Positions 34,944-45,885 of a DNA stretch of 64,000 nt are shown piece after piece. The position numbers were made by a program, and so were the translations under genes. The stretch's first letter is position 1. Every line of letters starts with the position of its first letter. Source of the stretch: Halomarina salina. GTDB lineage: Archaea; Halobacteriota; Halobacteria; Halobacteriales; Haloarculaceae. Under the pieces are notes generated by a model. It saw nothing but the letters and a program-made list of their open reading frames with translations. It was not told the origin of the DNA and made no database searches. Location of the stretch: contig NZ_JALLGW010000001.1 of assembly GCF_023074835.1 (NCBI RefSeq), positions 1,922,001 to 1,986,000 on the forward strand. The letters run 5' to 3'.

Positions 34944-35680
34944 CTGTCGTATACGACCTGGAGGGCGAGGAGACGGGGGAGATCGACCTCCCCGAGGTCT
35001 TCGAGACGCCGTACCGTCCGGACCTCATCCAGCGGACCGTCCGCGCCGCCCAGGCCAACCGGAAGCAGGACTACGGTGCGGACCCCTACGCGGGGATGCG
35101 CACCCCGGCCGAATCGTTCGGTAGCGGTCGCGGCATGGCCCACGTCCCCCGTGAGAACGGGCAGGGTCGCCGCGTCCCGCAGACGGTCGGTGGCCGCAAG
35201 GCCCACCCGCCGAAAGCGGAGAAGGACCGCTCCGAGAAGGTGAACAAGAAGGAGCGACAGCTCGCGACCCGCTCGGCGCTCGCCGCGACGGTGGACGCCG
35301 AACGCGTGGCCGAGCGCGGTCACCGGTTCGACGGTGACTCGCTCCCGCTCGTCGTCAGCGACGAGTTCGAGGACCTCGTGAAGACCAAGGAGGTCGTCGC
35401 GCTGCTCGAATCGCTCGGCGTCTACGCCGACGTACAGCGCGCCGACGAGGGCAAGAAGGTGAAAAGCGGCCGCGGGACGACCCGTGGCCGCAAGTTCCGA
35501 CGCCCTTCGTCCATCCTCTTCGTCACGACCGGCGAGCCGTCGAAGGCCGCCCGCAACCTCGCGGGCGTCGACGTCGCCACCGCGAAAGAGGTCAACGCGG
35601 AGGACCTCGCACCCGGCGGACAGGCCGGTCGACTGACCGTCTTCACCGAGTCCGCCATCGAGGAGGTAGCCAACCGATGA
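34940..35680 (+). CDS. rpl4: Ribosomal protein uL4
   Basis: 246 residues. The internal loop that lines the exit tunnel is seen in GMRTPAESFGSGRGMAHVPRENGQGRRVPQTVGGRKAHPPK. The C-terminal globular part (VDVATAKEVNAEDLAPGGQAGRLTVFTESAIEEV) matches archaeal L4. ATGA overlaps occur at both ends (with rpl3 and rpl23), so translation is coupled. Confidence 0.97.
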   Translation: MTVVYDLEGEETGEIDLPEVFETPYRPDLIQRTVRAAQANRKQDYGADPYAGMRTPAESFGSGRGMAHVPRENGQGRRVPQTVGGRKAHPPKAEKDRSEKVNKKERQLATRSALAATVDAERVAERGHRFDGDSLPLVVSDEFEDLVKTKEVVALLESLGVYADVQRADEGKKVKSGRGTTRGRKFRRPSSILFVTTGEPSKAARNLAGVDVATAKEVNAEDLAPGGQAGRLTVFTESAIEEVANR

Positions 35681-35928
35681 GCATCATCAAACACCCGAAC
35701 GTCACGGAGAAGGCGATGAACGAGATGGACTTCCACAACAAGCTCCAGTTCATCGTCGACGCCGACGCGACGAAGCCGGAGATCCGTGACGCGCTGGAAG
35801 AACAGTTCGACATCGGCATCGACGACGTGAACACCCAGATCACGCCGAAAGGGAACAAGAAGGCGACCGTGCGTCTGTCCGAGGACGACGACGCACAGGA
35901 AGTCGCCTCGCGCATCGGGGTGTTCTGA
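35677..35928 (+). CDS. rpl23: Ribosomal protein uL23
   Basis: 83 residues, the short archaeal form: [43 protein letters not shown] and the C-terminal strand [23 protein letters not shown]. It sits at the tunnel exit and contacts SRP. The start overlaps the rpl4 stop; rpl2 follows after one base. Confidence 0.96.
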   Translation: MSIIKHPNVTEKAMNEMDFHNKLQFIVDADATKPEIRDALEEQFDIGIDDVNTQITPKGNKKATVRLSEDDDAQEVASRIGVF

Positions 35929-35929
35929 G

Positions 35930-36664
35930 ATGGGGCGACGAATCCAGGGCCAGCGCCGTGGCCGCGGGACGCCGACGTTCCGCGCACCGAGCCACCGCTA
36001 CAAGGCCAACCTCGACCACCGGACGGTCGAGACGGACGTCGTCCGCGGCGAGGTCGTCGGCATCGAGCACGACCCCGCACGCAGCGCGCCCGTCGCCGCC
36101 GTCGAGTTCGAGGACGGCGACCAGCGCCTCGTCCTCGCCCCCGAGGGCGTCGCGGTCGGCGACGACATCCAGGTGGGTGTCAGCGCCGAAATCGCGCCCG
36201 GGAACACGCTCCCGCTGCGGGAGATTCCCGAGGGCGTCCCCGTCTGTAACGTCGAGCGACAGGCCGGCGACGGTGGGAAGTTCGCCCGTTCGTCGGGCGT
36301 CAGTGCGACCCTGCTGACCCACGACCGCAAGGCCGCGGTCGTCCAGCTCCCGAGCGGCGAGATCCGCCGCCTCAGCCCGGACTGCCGGGCGACCATCGGC
36401 GTCGTCGCCGGTGGGGGTCGCACCGAGAAACCGTTCGTCAAGGCCGGGAACAAGCACCACAAGATGCGTGCCCGCGGTACGAAGTGGCCGCGCGTCCGTG
36501 GTGTGGCGATGAACGCCGTCGACCACCCGTTCGGTGGCGGCGGCCGCCAGCACCCCGGTCGACCGAAGAGCGTCTCCCGAGACGCGCCGCCGGGCCGGAA
36601 GGTCGGTGACATCGCGTCCCGCCGGACGGGCCGCGGCGGCAAAGGAGGGCGAGACAAGAAATGA
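35930..36664 (+). CDS. rpl2: Ribosomal protein uL2
   Basis: 244 residues: [28 protein letters not shown] at the N-terminus and the conserved peptidyl-transferase region with [20 protein letters not shown], whose His is essential in the family. The basic tail [14 protein letters not shown] binds rRNA. The stop overlaps the rps19 ATG. Confidence 0.97.
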   Translation: MGRRIQGQRRGRGTPTFRAPSHRYKANLDHRTVETDVVRGEVVGIEHDPARSAPVAAVEFEDGDQRLVLAPEGVAVGDDIQVGVSAEIAPGNTLPLREIPEGVPVCNVERQAGDGGKFARSSGVSATLLTHDRKAAVVQLPSGEIRRLSPDCRATIGVVAGGGRTEKPFVKAGNKHHKMRARGTKWPRVRGVAMNAVDHPFGGGGRQHPGRPKSVSRDAPPGRKVGDIASRRTGRGGKGGRDKK

Positions 36665-37089
36665 GTTCAGACTACCAGATCGGCCGCGACAAGGACGAGG
36701 AGTTCACGTACCGCGGTCACACGCTGGAGGAGCTCCGCGAGATGGACCTCGAGGAGTTCGCGGAACTGCTACCCGCACGCAAGCGGCGAACCATCGAGCG
36801 CGGCCTGACCGAGGAGCACCAGAAGCTGCTCGCGAAAGCCGACAAGCGCGACGCCGAGACGTCCGCGAACAACCCGCTCCGAACGCACCTGCGCGACATG
36901 CCCATCGTGCCGGAGTTCGTCGGGAAGACGTTCGCCGTCTACAGCGGTCAGGAGTTCGAGCGCGTCGACGTAGAGCCCGAGATGCTCGGGCACTACCTCG
37001 GCGAGTTCGTCCTCACGCGCAAGTCGGTGACGCACGGTCAGGCGGGTATCGGGGCGACGCGCTCCTCGAAGTTCGTCCCGCTCAAGTGA
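36661..37089 (+). CDS. rps19: Ribosomal protein uS19
   Basis: 142 residues. The core [43 protein letters not shown] is the conserved S19 fold at the 30S head. The N-terminal 60 residues ([33 protein letters not shown]) are the archaeal/eukaryotic extension. It overlaps rpl2; rpl22 follows two bases after its stop. Confidence 0.96.
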   Translation: MSSDYQIGRDKDEEFTYRGHTLEELREMDLEEFAELLPARKRRTIERGLTEEHQKLLAKADKRDAETSANNPLRTHLRDMPIVPEFVGKTFAVYSGQEFERVDVEPEMLGHYLGEFVLTRKSVTHGQAGIGATRSSKFVPLK

Positions 37090-37091
37090 CC

Positions 37092-37553
37092 ATGGGAATC
37101 AGTTACAGCGTCGACGCCGACCCGGAGACCACGGCGAAAGCCATGCTCCGAGAGCGTCATATGTCCCACAAGCACAGCAAGGAGATCGCGCGAACCATCA
37201 AGGGCGAGACCGTCGCTGACGCCGTCGAGTACCTCGAAGCGGTACTCGCTGGCGAGCGCTCGGTCCCGTTCAAGTCCCACAACTCGGGCGTCGGACACCG
37301 TTCCGACATCGAGGGCTGGGACGCGGGTCGCTACCCCGAGAAGGCCACCGAGGCGTTCCTCGACCTGCTGGAGAACGGCGTCTCGAACGCCGACCACCAG
37401 GGGTTCGACGGGGACAGCATGCGCATCATGCACGTCGCCGCCCACAAGGTCGGCGAGTCCCCGGGGCGCAAGCCCCGCGCGTTCGGTCGCGCCACCTCGT
37501 GGAACACGCCACAGGTCGACGTCGAACTCATCCTCGAAGAGGTGGATGACTGA
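37092..37553 (+). CDS. rpl22: Ribosomal protein uL22
   Basis: 153 residues. [36 protein letters not shown] is the archaeal start; the long beta-hairpin that lines the exit tunnel is in [31 protein letters not shown] 37092 is chosen because the frame open upstream is a shadow of rps19. The last base of its TGA is the first base of the rps3 ATG. Confidence 0.96.
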   Translation: MGISYSVDADPETTAKAMLRERHMSHKHSKEIARTIKGETVADAVEYLEAVLAGERSVPFKSHNSGVGHRSDIEGWDAGRYPEKATEAFLDLLENGVSNADHQGFDGDSMRIMHVAAHKVGESPGRKPRAFGRATSWNTPQVDVELILEEVDD

Positions 37554-38647
37554 TGGCAGACGAACACGAGTTCATCGAGAACGGCCTGCAGCGCACCCAG
37601 ATCGACGAGTTCTTCGGTGAAGAGCTCGCTCGCGCCGGCTACGGCGGCATGGAGGTCGCGAAGACCCCCATGGGCGTCCAGATCGTCCTCCGGGCGGAGA
37701 AGCCCGGGATGGTCATCGGCAAGGGCGGGAAGAACATCCGCAAGATCACGACCGAACTGGAGACGCGCTTCGACCTCGACGACCCGCAGATCGACGTGCA
37801 GGAGGTCGACGAACCCGACCTCAACGCACAGATCGTCGCGGACCGACTCGCGAACGCGCTCGAACGTGGCTGGTACTTCCGGAAGGCCGGCCACACGACC
37901 ATCGACCGCATCATGGACGCCGGCGCGCTGGGTGCCGAGATCGTCCTCAGCGGGAAGGTGACGGGCGCACGCTCGCGCGTCGAGAAGTTCAACCGCGGCT
38001 ACATCAAGCACAACGGCGAACCCGCCGAATCCATCGTGGACGAGGGTCAGGGCGTCGCGGTGATGAAGCTCGGTACCATCGGCGTGACGGTGAAGATCAT
38101 CCCGCCCGGAGCGCGCCTCCCCGACGACTTCCAGGTCGCCGAGGACGCCGACGTCTCCGAGTGGATCGTCGAACCCGAGGAGGACGAGGGTGTCGAGGAG
38201 CTGCTCGACCGCGACCCCGACGAGGTCGCCGACACGGGCACCGAGCCCGTCACCGAGGCCGAGGCCGACGACGAGAGTCCGCCGACCGCCGACGAGGAGG
38301 TCGTCGAGGAGGAGGTCCTCGACGAGGAGCAGGAGGTCGCTCCCCCCGAGGACGGCGACGTCGAAGAGGAACTCGACGACCTCGAAGAGGCCGTCGAGGG
38401 CGAACTCTCCGAGGAGAGCGAGTCCGAAGCCGAGGACCTGCTCGACGAGATGGAGAACGAGGACGCCGCCGAAGCGGACGTCGAAGAGACCGTCGAGGGC
38501 GAGGACGACGAGGCTGGCGGGACCGACCGCGCCGCCGGTGCTCCCCAGGCCGACGCCGACACCGAACCCGAGGAGGGCGAGGACAGCGAGGCCGCTGCCT
38601 CGGACAGCGAGGCCGCCGACTCCGAAGACGAGGAGGGCGATAACTGA
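37553..38647 (+). CDS. rps3: Ribosomal protein uS3 with long acidic extension
   Basis: 364 residues. The KH domain is seen at [20 protein letters not shown] (residues 43-62) and the C-terminal S3 domain at about 90-195 ends [14 protein letters not shown]. From about residue 205 to 364 the sequence is almost wholly Glu, Asp, Ala, Ser and Gly with no hydrophobic core. Other haloarchaeal S3 proteins carry shorter acidic tails of this kind. The extension is probably disordered, and salt adaptation is an inference. Coupled to rpl22 and rpl29 by 1-nt overlaps. Confidence 0.96.
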   Translation: MADEHEFIENGLQRTQIDEFFGEELARAGYGGMEVAKTPMGVQIVLRAEKPGMVIGKGGKNIRKITTELETRFDLDDPQIDVQEVDEPDLNAQIVADRLANALERGWYFRKAGHTTIDRIMDAGALGAEIVLSGKVTGARSRVEKFNRGYIKHNGEPAESIVDEGQGVAVMKLGTIGVTVKIIPPGARLPDDFQVAEDADVSEWIVEPEEDEGVEELLDRDPDEVADTGTEPVTEAEADDESPPTADEEVVEEEVLDEEQEVAPPEDGDVEEELDDLEEAVEGELSEESESEAEDLLDEMENEDAAEADVEETVEGEDDEAGGTDRAAGAPQADADTEPEEGEDSEAAASDSEAADSEDEEGDN

Positions 38648-38868
38648 TGGCCATCCTCTACACCGACGAGATCCGCGACATGACGCCCGCCGAACGACAG
38701 TCCGAACTCGAGGAGCTCGAGACGGAACTGCTCAACGCAAACGCCGTCCAGGCCGCCGGTGGCGCACCGGAGAACCCGGGTCGCATCAGCGAGATGCGCC
38801 GGACCATCGCCCGCATCAAGACGATCCAGGGTGAGGAAGGCGACGACGTGGGCGGAGGAGTCGAATAG
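38647..38868 (+). CDS. rpl29: Ribosomal protein uL29
   Basis: 73 residues: the helical hairpin [52 protein letters not shown] is standard for archaeal L29. It binds near the tunnel exit. Its ATG shares a base with the rps3 stop, and rnp1 begins directly after its stop. Confidence 0.95.
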   Translation: MAILYTDEIRDMTPAERQSELEELETELLNANAVQAAGGAPENPGRISEMRRTIARIKTIQGEEGDDVGGGVE

Positions 38869-39195
38869 ATGTTGACCGCCGAGACCCTGCCGCGACACGA
38901 ACTCGTCGGCCTGCACGTGCGGGTCGCCGACTCGTCGGACCCGACGCTCGTCGGGACCGAGGGCGAGGTCGTCTCCGAGACGACCAACACCCTCGTCGTT
39001 AGCGTTGCGCGCGAGAGCGGGCGACGTCAGGGGTCTCGGTCCGTGCGGGTGCCGAAGGCGGTCGCGACGTTCGAGTTCCGTCTGGACGGCGAGTGTTCGG
39101 AGGACGCCTCCGAGTTCGTCGTCGTCGAGGGAGACCGACTCGTCGCGCGCCCGGCCCGACGCACCGAACGCACAGGTGATTCACGATGGCAATAG
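38869..39195 (+). CDS. rnp1: Ribonuclease P protein component 1 (Rpp29/Pop4)
   Basis: 108 residues. [35 protein letters not shown] and TFEFRLDG match the Sm-like barrel of the archaeal RNase P subunit that, with Rpp21, supports the specificity domain of RNase P RNA in tRNA 5' processing. Its location between rpl29 and rps17 is conserved in archaea. It overlaps rps17 by 10 nt. Confidence 0.93.
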   Translation: MLTAETLPRHELVGLHVRVADSSDPTLVGTEGEVVSETTNTLVVSVARESGRRQGSRSVRVPKAVATFEFRLDGECSEDASEFVVVEGDRLVARPARRTERTGDSRWQ

Positions 39196-39614
39196 GACTG
39201 AACGTACCAGAGCCAGAGGAGACCTGCTCCGACCCGAACTGCCCGTTCCACGGCGAACTGTCCGTGCGCGGTCAGACGATCGAAGCCGAGGTCGCCTCCA
39301 CGGCGATGGACAAGACCGTCGTCGTCGAGCGAGAGTACGACGTGCGCGTGCCCAAGTACGACCGGTACATGAAGCGCCGGTCGCGCATTCCGGCACACCA
39401 CCCCGCATGTCTCGACCTCTCGTCCGGCGACATCGTACGTATCGCAGAGACTCGACCGCTGTCGAAGACGAAATCCCACGTCGTAGTGGAGATCGTCGAG
39501 GCGGCCGAGGAGTCGGGCGGCATCACTGCCCCCGCGACAGAGACCACCGAGGACACCGACGGTGACGTCACCGAGGGTGCCTCCGGAGACCGCTCGCCCG
39601 AGGGTGAGAGCTGA
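39186..39614 (+). CDS. rps17: Ribosomal protein uS17
   Basis: 142 residues. An N-terminal [10 protein letters not shown] could bind metal, as in archaeal/eukaryotic S17. The OB-fold core [54 protein letters not shown] is complete. The last 30 residues are an acidic Thr/Glu/Gly tail. It shares bases with rnp1 and rpl14 at its ends. Confidence 0.96.
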   Translation: MAIGLNVPEPEETCSDPNCPFHGELSVRGQTIEAEVASTAMDKTVVVEREYDVRVPKYDRYMKRRSRIPAHHPACLDLSSGDIVRIAETRPLSKTKSHVVVEIVEAAEESGGITAPATETTEDTDGDVTEGASGDRSPEGES

Positions 39615-40012
39615 TGCAAGCGTTGAACGCCGACGTGACGCAGGGCCTGGAGAAGGGTTCGCTCGTCAACTGCGCCGACAACACCGGCGCGCGCGAACTC
39701 AAGGTCATCAGCGTCTCGGGCTACCACGGCACGAAGAACCGCCACCCCAAGGCCGGCGTCGGTGACAAGGTCACCGTCTCGGTCACGAAGGGGACGCCGG
39801 AGATGCGACGTCAGGTGCTGGAGGCCGTTATCGTCCGCCAGCGCAAGTCCATCCGCCGGCCCGACGGCGTCCGCGTCAAGTTCGAAGACAACGCGGCCGT
39901 CATCGTCGACGAGAACGAGGACCCCCGCGGCACGGAGATCAAGGGGCCCATCGCTCAGGAGGTCGGCGAGCGGTTCGGCAGCATCGCCAGCACGGCGACC
40001 ATGATGTACTAA
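39614..40012 (+). CDS. rpl14: Ribosomal protein uL14
   Basis: 132 residues: [54 protein letters not shown] is the typical five-stranded barrel, and [25 protein letters not shown] the C-terminal helical end. It contacts 16S rRNA in an intersubunit bridge. ATG shares a base with the rps17 TGA; rpl24 follows two bases later. Confidence 0.97.
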   Translation: MQALNADVTQGLEKGSLVNCADNTGARELKVISVSGYHGTKNRHPKAGVGDKVTVSVTKGTPEMRRQVLEAVIVRQRKSIRRPDGVRVKFEDNAAVIVDENEDPRGTEIKGPIAQEVGERFGSIASTATMMY

Positions 40013-40014
40013 CG

Positions 40015-40371
40015 ATGACGAAACAACCACGCAAACAGCGCAACCGACGTGCCAACGCGCCGCTCCACGAGCGCCAGAAGCAGGTCCGCGCGACCCTCAC
40101 GCCCGACCTCCGCGACGAGTACGGGCAGCGGTCCGTCCGCGTCAACGCCGGAGACACCGTCGAGGTACTCCGGGGCGACGGGGCCGGAACCGAGGCGGAG
40201 GTCCAGAAGGTGGACCTCCGGAGCGCGACCATCCACGTCGAGGGCGTCACGATTCAGAAGGCCGACGGCGAGGACGTCCAGAAGGGCATCGACGCCTCGA
40301 ACGTCCGCGTCACCGGCCTCGACCTCGACGACGATCAGCGCGAGGCACGACTAGAGGGTGATGACGAATGA
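40015..40371 (+). CDS. rpl24: Ribosomal protein uL24
   Basis: 118 residues with the KOW motif in [30 protein letters not shown]. The basic N-terminus [35 protein letters not shown] is archaeal-type. It initiates large-subunit assembly. ATGA overlap with rps4e. Confidence 0.96.
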   Translation: MTKQPRKQRNRRANAPLHERQKQVRATLTPDLRDEYGQRSVRVNAGDTVEVLRGDGAGTEAEVQKVDLRSATIHVEGVTIQKADGEDVQKGIDASNVRVTGLDLDDDQREARLEGDDE

Positions 40372-41159
40372 GTGACCACCAGAAACGACTGTCCGCACCG
40401 ACGTCGTGGCCGGTCGCACGCAAGACGAAGAAGTACACCGTCAAGGCGGGCGCGGGCCCCCACGGTCAGGACGGGGTTCCGCTGCTCATCCTGCTTCGCG
40501 ACGTGCTCGGCTACGTCGACTCGAAGAAGGAGGCACGCTACGCGCTCGAACAGGGCAGCGTCGTCGTCAACGGCCAGCAGGCCACCGACGAGCGACGCCC
40601 CATCGGGATGTTCGACATCCTGGGCTTCGTCGAGCGAGACGAGTACTACCGCGTGTTCCCCGACGAGGGCGGTCGGCTGGCGCTGACCCCCATCGACGCC
40701 GAGAGCGCCGACTCGAAGCTCGGCAAGGTCGTCGGCAAGACGACCGTCTCGGGCGGGCGCACGCAGTTGACGCTCCACGACGGGCAGACGCTGCTCGTCG
40801 AGGACGACGCCATCGGCGGCAGCGACTCCGTCGTCGTCGACAACGACGACAAGAGCGTCGTCGCGCACTTCCCCTACGAGGAGGGTGCGCTCGTCACGGC
40901 CGTCCGCGGTCAGCACGCGGGCGAGATCGGTACCGTCGGCGACATCGCCATCACGGCCGGCTCCGGCCCGAACAACGTCACCGTCGAACAGGACGGTGAC
41001 GCGGGCTTCGAGACGGTCGAGGACTACGTCGTCGTCATCGACGAGAACTTCGTCGAGGGCGACGGCGAGAGCGCCGACGCGCCCGAGGACGCGACCGAAG
41101 AAGCGTCCTCGGACGTCGAGGCGGACACGAGTGACGACGACGAGGTGAGCGACGAATGA
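40368..41159 (+). CDS. rps4e: Ribosomal protein eS4
   Basis: 263 residues: an S4-like RNA-binding domain ([47 protein letters not shown]), a central beta domain, and a KOW motif ([22 protein letters not shown]). An acidic tail of about 30 residues ends the protein. This archaeal/eukaryotic protein has no bacterial counterpart. ATGA overlaps occur with rpl24 and rpl5. Confidence 0.96.
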   Translation: MSDHQKRLSAPTSWPVARKTKKYTVKAGAGPHGQDGVPLLILLRDVLGYVDSKKEARYALEQGSVVVNGQQATDERRPIGMFDILGFVERDEYYRVFPDEGGRLALTPIDAESADSKLGKVVGKTTVSGGRTQLTLHDGQTLLVEDDAIGGSDSVVVDNDDKSVVAHFPYEEGALVTAVRGQHAGEIGTVGDIAITAGSGPNNVTVEQDGDAGFETVEDYVVVIDENFVEGDGESADAPEDATEEASSDVEADTSDDDEVSDE

Positions 41160-41683
41160 GCTCCGAGAGCGAGAGCGACGGACTCCACGAGATGCGCTCG
41201 CCGACCGTCGAGAAGGTCGTCGTCCACATGGGTATCGGCGAAGGTGGGCAGCCGCTCGCCAACGCCGAGGAGATCCTGCACGAGGTCACCGGTCAGGACC
41301 CGGTCCGGACCGTCGCCAAGCGCACGGTGCCGGAGTTCAACATCCGCGAGGGCGACCCCATCGGTGCGAAGGTGACCCTCCGGGGGGACCTGGCCTACGA
41401 GTTCCTCGACACGGCGCTGCCGCTGGTCGACATCAGCGGGAGCCAGTTCGACGAGACGGGGAACTTCAGCTTCGGTGTCGACGAACACACCGAGTTCCCG
41501 AGCCAGGAGTACGACCCGAGCATCGGCATCTACGGGCTGGACGTGACGGTCAACCTCGTCCGCCCCGGCTACCGCGTCCGCAAGCGCGACGTGGCCACCC
41601 AGCAGATTCCGTCGCGACACCGTCTGAACGTCGAGGACGCGGTGCGGTTCCTCCAGACGGAGTTCGACGTGGAGGTCAACTGA
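41156..41683 (+). CDS. rpl5: Ribosomal protein uL5
   Basis: 175 residues. [63 protein letters not shown] is the conserved 5S rRNA-binding fold; [34 protein letters not shown] is the C-terminal half. It overlaps rps4e by 4 nt. rps14 begins one base after its stop. Confidence 0.97.
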   Translation: MSSESESDGLHEMRSPTVEKVVVHMGIGEGGQPLANAEEILHEVTGQDPVRTVAKRTVPEFNIREGDPIGAKVTLRGDLAYEFLDTALPLVDISGSQFDETGNFSFGVDEHTEFPSQEYDPSIGIYGLDVTVNLVRPGYRVRKRDVATQQIPSRHRLNVEDAVRFLQTEFDVEVN

Positions 41684-41684
41684 G

Positions 41685-41861
41685 ATGAGCGAAAGCGAGA
41701 CAGAAGAGACGGGCGACTCCGACTCCCCGCGAACCGGCCAGCTCGAAGCGTGTCAGCGCTGCGGCCGCAAGCAGGGACTCATCGGGAAGTACGACGTGTG
41801 GCTCTGCCGCCAGTGCTTCCGAGAGATCGCCCGCAACATGGGATTCAAGAAGTACAGCTAA
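41685..41861 (+). CDS. rps14: Ribosomal protein uS14, zinc-binding form
   Basis: 58 residues. The zinc site is formed by [10 protein letters not shown] and LCRQCF; the C-terminus [13 protein letters not shown] is the conserved S14 end. The first 18 residues are Ser/Glu/Asp-rich, an extension beyond the minimal protein. It lies between rpl5 and rps8, as in all archaeal operons of this type. The final A of TAA (41861) is the first base of the rps8 ATG. Confidence 0.96.
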   Translation: MSESETEETGDSDSPRTGQLEACQRCGRKQGLIGKYDVWLCRQCFREIARNMGFKKYS

Positions 41862-42253
41862 TGACGGGCAACGATCCACTGGCCAGCGCGCTGTCGGAGC
41901 TCAACAACGCCGAGAGCGTCGGCCATCTCAACCAGACGGTCCAGCCCGCCTCGAACATCATCGGCTCCATCCTCGAGGTCTTCTACGACCGAGGATACGT
42001 CGACGGCTTCCAGTTCGTCGACGACGGTAAGTCGGGCCGATTCGAGGTCGAACTGAAAGGTGCCATCAACGAGTGTGGCCCCGTGAAACCGCGCTACTCC
42101 GCCAAGGCGGACGGCTACGAGAAGTGGGAGAAACGGTTCCTCCCCGCGCGCGACTACGGGACGCTCATCGTCTCCACATCGGAGGGCATCATGAGCCACT
42201 ACGAGGCCCGCGACTCGGGCATCGGTGGCCAGGTAATCGCCTACGTGTACTGA
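41861..42253 (+). CDS. rps8: Ribosomal protein uS8
   Basis: 130 residues: DPLASALSELNNAESVGHLNQTVQPASNIIGSILEVFYDRGYVDGF is the N-terminal helical domain and GTLIVSTSEGIMSHYEARDSGIGGQVIAYVY the conserved C-terminal rRNA-binding part. ATG 41861 shares a base with the rps14 stop; its own stop shares a base with the rpl6 ATG. Confidence 0.97.
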   Translation: MTGNDPLASALSELNNAESVGHLNQTVQPASNIIGSILEVFYDRGYVDGFQFVDDGKSGRFEVELKGAINECGPVKPRYSAKADGYEKWEKRFLPARDYGTLIVSTSEGIMSHYEARDSGIGGQVIAYVY

Positions 42254-42828
42254 TGAGAACGCATATCGAACTTCCGGACGACGTGGACGCGTCGCTCGAC
42301 CACCTTGACCTCACCGTCGAGGGTTCCAACGGGTCGGTGACGCGCAAGCTGTGGTACCCGGACGTGACGGTCTCCGTCGAGGAGGTCACCGTCGAAGGCG
42401 ACGAGGACGAGGACGACCGACAGGTCGACGCCGTCGTCGTCGAGAGCACCGAGGACGACCGCAAGACGGTCGCCACGGTCGGCACCTTCGAGAGCCACGT
42501 GCGGAACATGGTGTTCGGCGTGACCGACGGGTGGGAGTACCAGATGGAGGTCTTCTACTCTCACTTCCCGATGCAGGTGAAGGTCGAGGGCGACGACGTC
42601 GTCATCTCGAACTTCCTCGGGGAGAAGTCGCCGCGCCGCACCCCCATCCACGGTGACACACAGGTACTGGTCGACGGCGAGGAACTCGTCCTCAGCGGTC
42701 CCAACATCGAGGACGTGGGCCAGACCGCCGCCGACATCGAACAGCTCACGCGCGTGAACGACAAGGACACCCGCGTGTTCCAGGACGGCGTGTACATCAC
42801 GCAGAAACCGAAGCGAGGTGAGGCCTGA
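42253..42828 (+). CDS. rpl6: Ribosomal protein uL6
   Basis: 191 residues in two repeated alpha/beta domains. [38 protein letters not shown] begins the first, and [29 protein letters not shown] begins the second. It sits near the sarcin-ricin loop. Overlaps by one base with rps8 and rpl32e. Confidence 0.97.
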   Translation: MRTHIELPDDVDASLDHLDLTVEGSNGSVTRKLWYPDVTVSVEEVTVEGDEDEDDRQVDAVVVESTEDDRKTVATVGTFESHVRNMVFGVTDGWEYQMEVFYSHFPMQVKVEGDDVVISNFLGEKSPRRTPIHGDTQVLVDGEELVLSGPNIEDVGQTAADIEQLTRVNDKDTRVFQDGVYITQKPKRGEA

Positions 42829-43796
42829 TGGCAGTTCCAGAGACTCTCGAAGACATCGACGGCGTCGGCCCGAGTAAGGCAGAAGCACTCCGAGAGGCGG
42901 GCTACGAGTCCGTCGAGGACGTTCAGGCCGCGACCGTCGAGGACCTGACCGAGGTCGAGGGCATCAGCGAGTCCCTCGCCGAGGACATCCTCGCGGACGT
43001 CGTCGCCGAAGAGTCCCCGGAGACGGGGACGGCACAGGACGACGACGCCGAGGCGGCGGCCGACGACGAGTCGACCGACGCCGACGAGGAACCGGAGGGT
43101 CCCGCGGACATCGAGGACATCTCCGGCGTCGGCCCGAGCAAGGCCGACGCGCTCCGCGACGCTGGCTTCGAGACGGTCGACGACGTGCGCGGGGCCAGCC
43201 AGTCCGAACTCGCGGACGTCGAGGGCATCGGGAACGCGCTCGCCGCTCGTATCAAGGCCGACGTCGGCGGACTCGAGGTTCGCGACGAGGAGGAGACCGA
43301 GGCCGAAGTCGAGGACGAGGGCGAACCCGAGGCGGCAGTCGACGAGGACGTGGAGACGGAGCTCCAGGCCCGTGGACACGCCGACAAGACGCCCGACCTC
43401 GACGACGAGGCACAGCGACTCCTGACCCAGCGGAAACGCGAGGGCAAACCCGCGTTCCGCCGCCAGGACTACCACAAGAAGAAGCGCACGCCCGAGTCGT
43501 GGCGACGCCCCCGCGGCCAGCTCTCGAAACAGCGCCGCGGCCAGAAGGGCAAGGGGCCGAAGGTCGCCTCCGGCTACCGGACGCCGAAGGAGGTCCGCGG
43601 ACTCCACCCGAGCGGCTTCGAGGAGGTCCACGTCGAGAACGTGAACGACCTCGAGGGTGTCGACGGCGACACGCAGGCCGTGCGCATCGCCTCCACCGTC
43701 GGCGCTCGCAAGCGCGAGCGCATCGAGGAGGAGGCCGAGGACGCCGAGATTCGCGTCCTCAACCCGACCTACGTCGAAGTGGAGGTCGACCAATGA
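42828..43796 (+). CDS. rpl32e: Ribosomal protein eL32 with two helix-hairpin-helix units
   Basis: 322 residues. The conserved eL32 core is the C-terminal 130 residues ([58 protein letters not shown]). Before it are two similar helix-hairpin-helix repeats: residues 6-58 ([23 protein letters not shown]... [12 protein letters not shown]) and 96-150 ([23 protein letters not shown]... [12 protein letters not shown]). An acidic linker separates them. Known haloarchaeal L32e proteins of about 240 residues carry one such unit, so this one is extended by a duplication. 4-nt overlap with rpl19e. Confidence 0.95.
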   Translation: MAVPETLEDIDGVGPSKAEALREAGYESVEDVQAATVEDLTEVEGISESLAEDILADVVAEESPETGTAQDDDAEAAADDESTDADEEPEGPADIEDISGVGPSKADALRDAGFETVDDVRGASQSELADVEGIGNALAARIKADVGGLEVRDEEETEAEVEDEGEPEAAVDEDVETELQARGHADKTPDLDDEAQRLLTQRKREGKPAFRRQDYHKKKRTPESWRRPRGQLSKQRRGQKGKGPKVASGYRTPKEVRGLHPSGFEEVHVENVNDLEGVDGDTQAVRIASTVGARKRERIEEEAEDAEIRVLNPTYVEVEVDQ

Positions 43797-44239
43797 GTGA
43801 CCTGAGTACCCAGAAACGACTGGCAGCCGACGAACTCGACGTCGGGAAGAACCGCATCTGGTTCGACCCCGACGCCGGTGGTGACATCGCGGACGCCATC
43901 ACCCGCGAAGACATCCGCGAACTCATCGCGGACGGCTCCATCGACACGAAGCGAGAGGCGCGAAGCAACTCCCGCGGTCGTGCACGCGAACGCAACGAGA
44001 AGCGCTCGTACGGCCACCGCAAGGGCCCCGGCTCCCGGAAGGGACGCAAGGGCGCTCGTGACGGGAAGAAAGACCAGTGGATGCGACGCATCCGCGCACA
44101 GCGTCGCCGCCTGCGCGAACTCCGCGACGAGGAGGAGCGGCTCGACCGCTCCGAGTACCGTGAAGTGTACGGGATGGCCTCGGGTGGGGAGTTCGACAGT
44201 GTGAGCGACCTCGAACGATACGTGGAGAACAACTACTGA
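43793..44239 (+). CDS. rpl19e: Ribosomal protein eL19
   Basis: 148 residues: [46 protein letters not shown] is the globular start; the long basic helix [56 protein letters not shown] follows, as in archaeal/eukaryotic L19e. ATG 43793 overlaps the rpl32e stop; the reading frame upstream is a shadow. Confidence 0.97.
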   Translation: MSDLSTQKRLAADELDVGKNRIWFDPDAGGDIADAITREDIRELIADGSIDTKREARSNSRGRARERNEKRSYGHRKGPGSRKGRKGARDGKKDQWMRRIRAQRRRLRELRDEEERLDRSEYREVYGMASGGEFDSVSDLERYVENNY

Positions 44240-44240
44240 T

Positions 44241-44795
44241 ATGGCAAGCGGACCACGCTACAAAGTGCCTATGCGGCGACGCCGCGAGGCACGCACGGAC
44301 TACCATCAGCGGTTGCGCCTGCTGAAATCCGGCAGAGCACGCCTCGTTGCTCGCACGAGCAACAAGCACGTCAGGGCGCAGCTGGTGACTACAGGAGACC
44401 AGGGAGACAGAACGCTCGCTTCCGCACACTCGTCGGACCTCGCCGAGTACGGCTGGGAGGCACCCACGGGCAACCTGCCCGCGGCCTACCTCACCGGCTT
44501 CCTCGCGGGCAAACGCGCGCTCGCCGAGGGCGTCGAGGACGCGGTCCTCGACATCGGCCTCAACACCGCGACACCGGGCAGCAAGGTGTTCGCGGTGCAG
44601 GAGGGGGCCATCGACGCCGGACTGCAGGTCCCGCACAACGACGACGTGTTCGCGGAGTGGGAGCGAACCCGCGGCGGACACATCGCCGAGTACGCGGAAC
44701 AGCTCGACGACCCGCTGTACAGCGGCGACTTCGACGCGACCGACCTACCGGACCACTTCGATGACGTACGACAACGCATGGAGGACGAGCAATGA
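44241..44795 (+). CDS. rpl18: Ribosomal protein uL18
   Basis: 184 residues. [46 protein letters not shown] is the 5S rRNA-binding N-terminus and [55 protein letters not shown] the core. The basic start contrasts with the acidic end. ATGA overlap with rps5. Confidence 0.97.
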   Translation: MASGPRYKVPMRRRREARTDYHQRLRLLKSGRARLVARTSNKHVRAQLVTTGDQGDRTLASAHSSDLAEYGWEAPTGNLPAAYLTGFLAGKRALAEGVEDAVLDIGLNTATPGSKVFAVQEGAIDAGLQVPHNDDVFAEWERTRGGHIAEYAEQLDDPLYSGDFDATDLPDHFDDVRQRMEDEQ

Positions 44796-45424
44796 GTGAC
44801 GGCTGGGAGCCGCGAACGCGCCTCGGACAGCAGGTGCTCGACGGCGACATCACGACGATGCGCGAGGCCCTCGACTCGGGCCTCCCGCTCCGTGAAGCGG
44901 AGGTCGTCGACCGACTGGTGCCGGACCTGGAGGACAACGTCCTCGACATCAACATGGTCCAGCGCATGACCGACTCCGGGCGCCGGGTGAAGTTCCGGTG
45001 CTCGGTCGTCGTCGGCAACCGCGACGGCCTCGTCGGCTACGCGGAGGGCCGCGACGACCAGGTCGGCGGCGCCATCCAGAAGGCCATCGGCATCGCGAAG
45101 CTGAACATCATCGACGTCTCCCGTGGCTGTGGCTCGTGGGAGTGTGGCTGTGGGCGACCCCACACCGTCGCGCTCCGCACGACCGGCAAGGCGGGCAGCG
45201 TCGAGGTCGAACTCCAGCCCGCACCGCGCGGGCTGGGCCTCGCGGGCGGGGAGACCGTCCGCTCGGTGCTCGAACTCGCCGGTATCGAGGACATCTGGAC
45301 CCGCTCGTCCGGGCAGACCCGGACGACGGTCAACTTCGCGAAGGCGACGTTCAACGCGCTGCGCAACACGGCCGAAGCCCGTGTGCCCCAGCGCGCCGCC
45401 GAGAAGCGCGAGGTGATAGAATGA
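44792..45424 (+). CDS. rps5: Ribosomal protein uS5
   Basis: 210 residues. The double-stranded RNA-binding fold is seen at [56 protein letters not shown]. The archaeal insertion [17 protein letters not shown] carries three Cys. The C-terminal half is [49 protein letters not shown]. It acts in decoding accuracy. Overlaps rpl18 and rpl30 by 4 nt. Confidence 0.97.
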   Translation: MSDGWEPRTRLGQQVLDGDITTMREALDSGLPLREAEVVDRLVPDLEDNVLDINMVQRMTDSGRRVKFRCSVVVGNRDGLVGYAEGRDDQVGGAIQKAIGIAKLNIIDVSRGCGSWECGCGRPHTVALRTTGKAGSVEVELQPAPRGLGLAGGETVRSVLELAGIEDIWTRSSGQTRTTVNFAKATFNALRNTAEARVPQRAAEKREVIE

Positions 45425-45885
45425 GGGCGCTCGTGCAGGTTCGCGGCGAGGTCGACATGAGCTACGAGGTGCAGGACACCATCGACATGCTCAACCTCGG
45501 TCGCGTCAACCACTGCGTCCTCGTCCCGGACACCGACACCTACCGCGGGATGGTCACGAAGGTCAACGACTGGGTCGCCCACGGCGAACCCAGCGCCGAC
45601 GTCGTGGCCGAACTCGTCCGGACGCGCGCCGAACCCGCGAAGGGTGACGACGACGTCTCCGACGAGTGGGTCTCGGAGAACACGGAGTACGACAGCATCG
45701 ACGCGCTGGCAGAGGCGCTCGTGGACGAGGAGACGACGCTGCGCGAGCAGGGTCTCTCGCCCACGCTCCGCCTCCACCCGCCGCGTGGCGGGCACGACGG
45801 CATCAAGCACCCGACGAAGGAGGGTGGCCAGCTCGGCAAACACAGCACCGAGGAGATAGACAGCCTCCTCACCCAGATGCGATGA
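45421..45885 (+). CDS. rpl30: Ribosomal protein uL30
   Basis: 154 residues, the long archaeal form. [55 protein letters not shown] is the conserved fold. The C-terminal 60 residues ([38 protein letters not shown]) are the archaeal/eukaryotic extension. 4-nt overlaps on both sides. Confidence 0.97.
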   Translation: MRALVQVRGEVDMSYEVQDTIDMLNLGRVNHCVLVPDTDTYRGMVTKVNDWVAHGEPSADVVAELVRTRAEPAKGDDDVSDEWVSENTEYDSIDALAEALVDEETTLREQGLSPTLRLHPPRGGHDGIKHPTKEGGQLGKHSTEEIDSLLTQMR

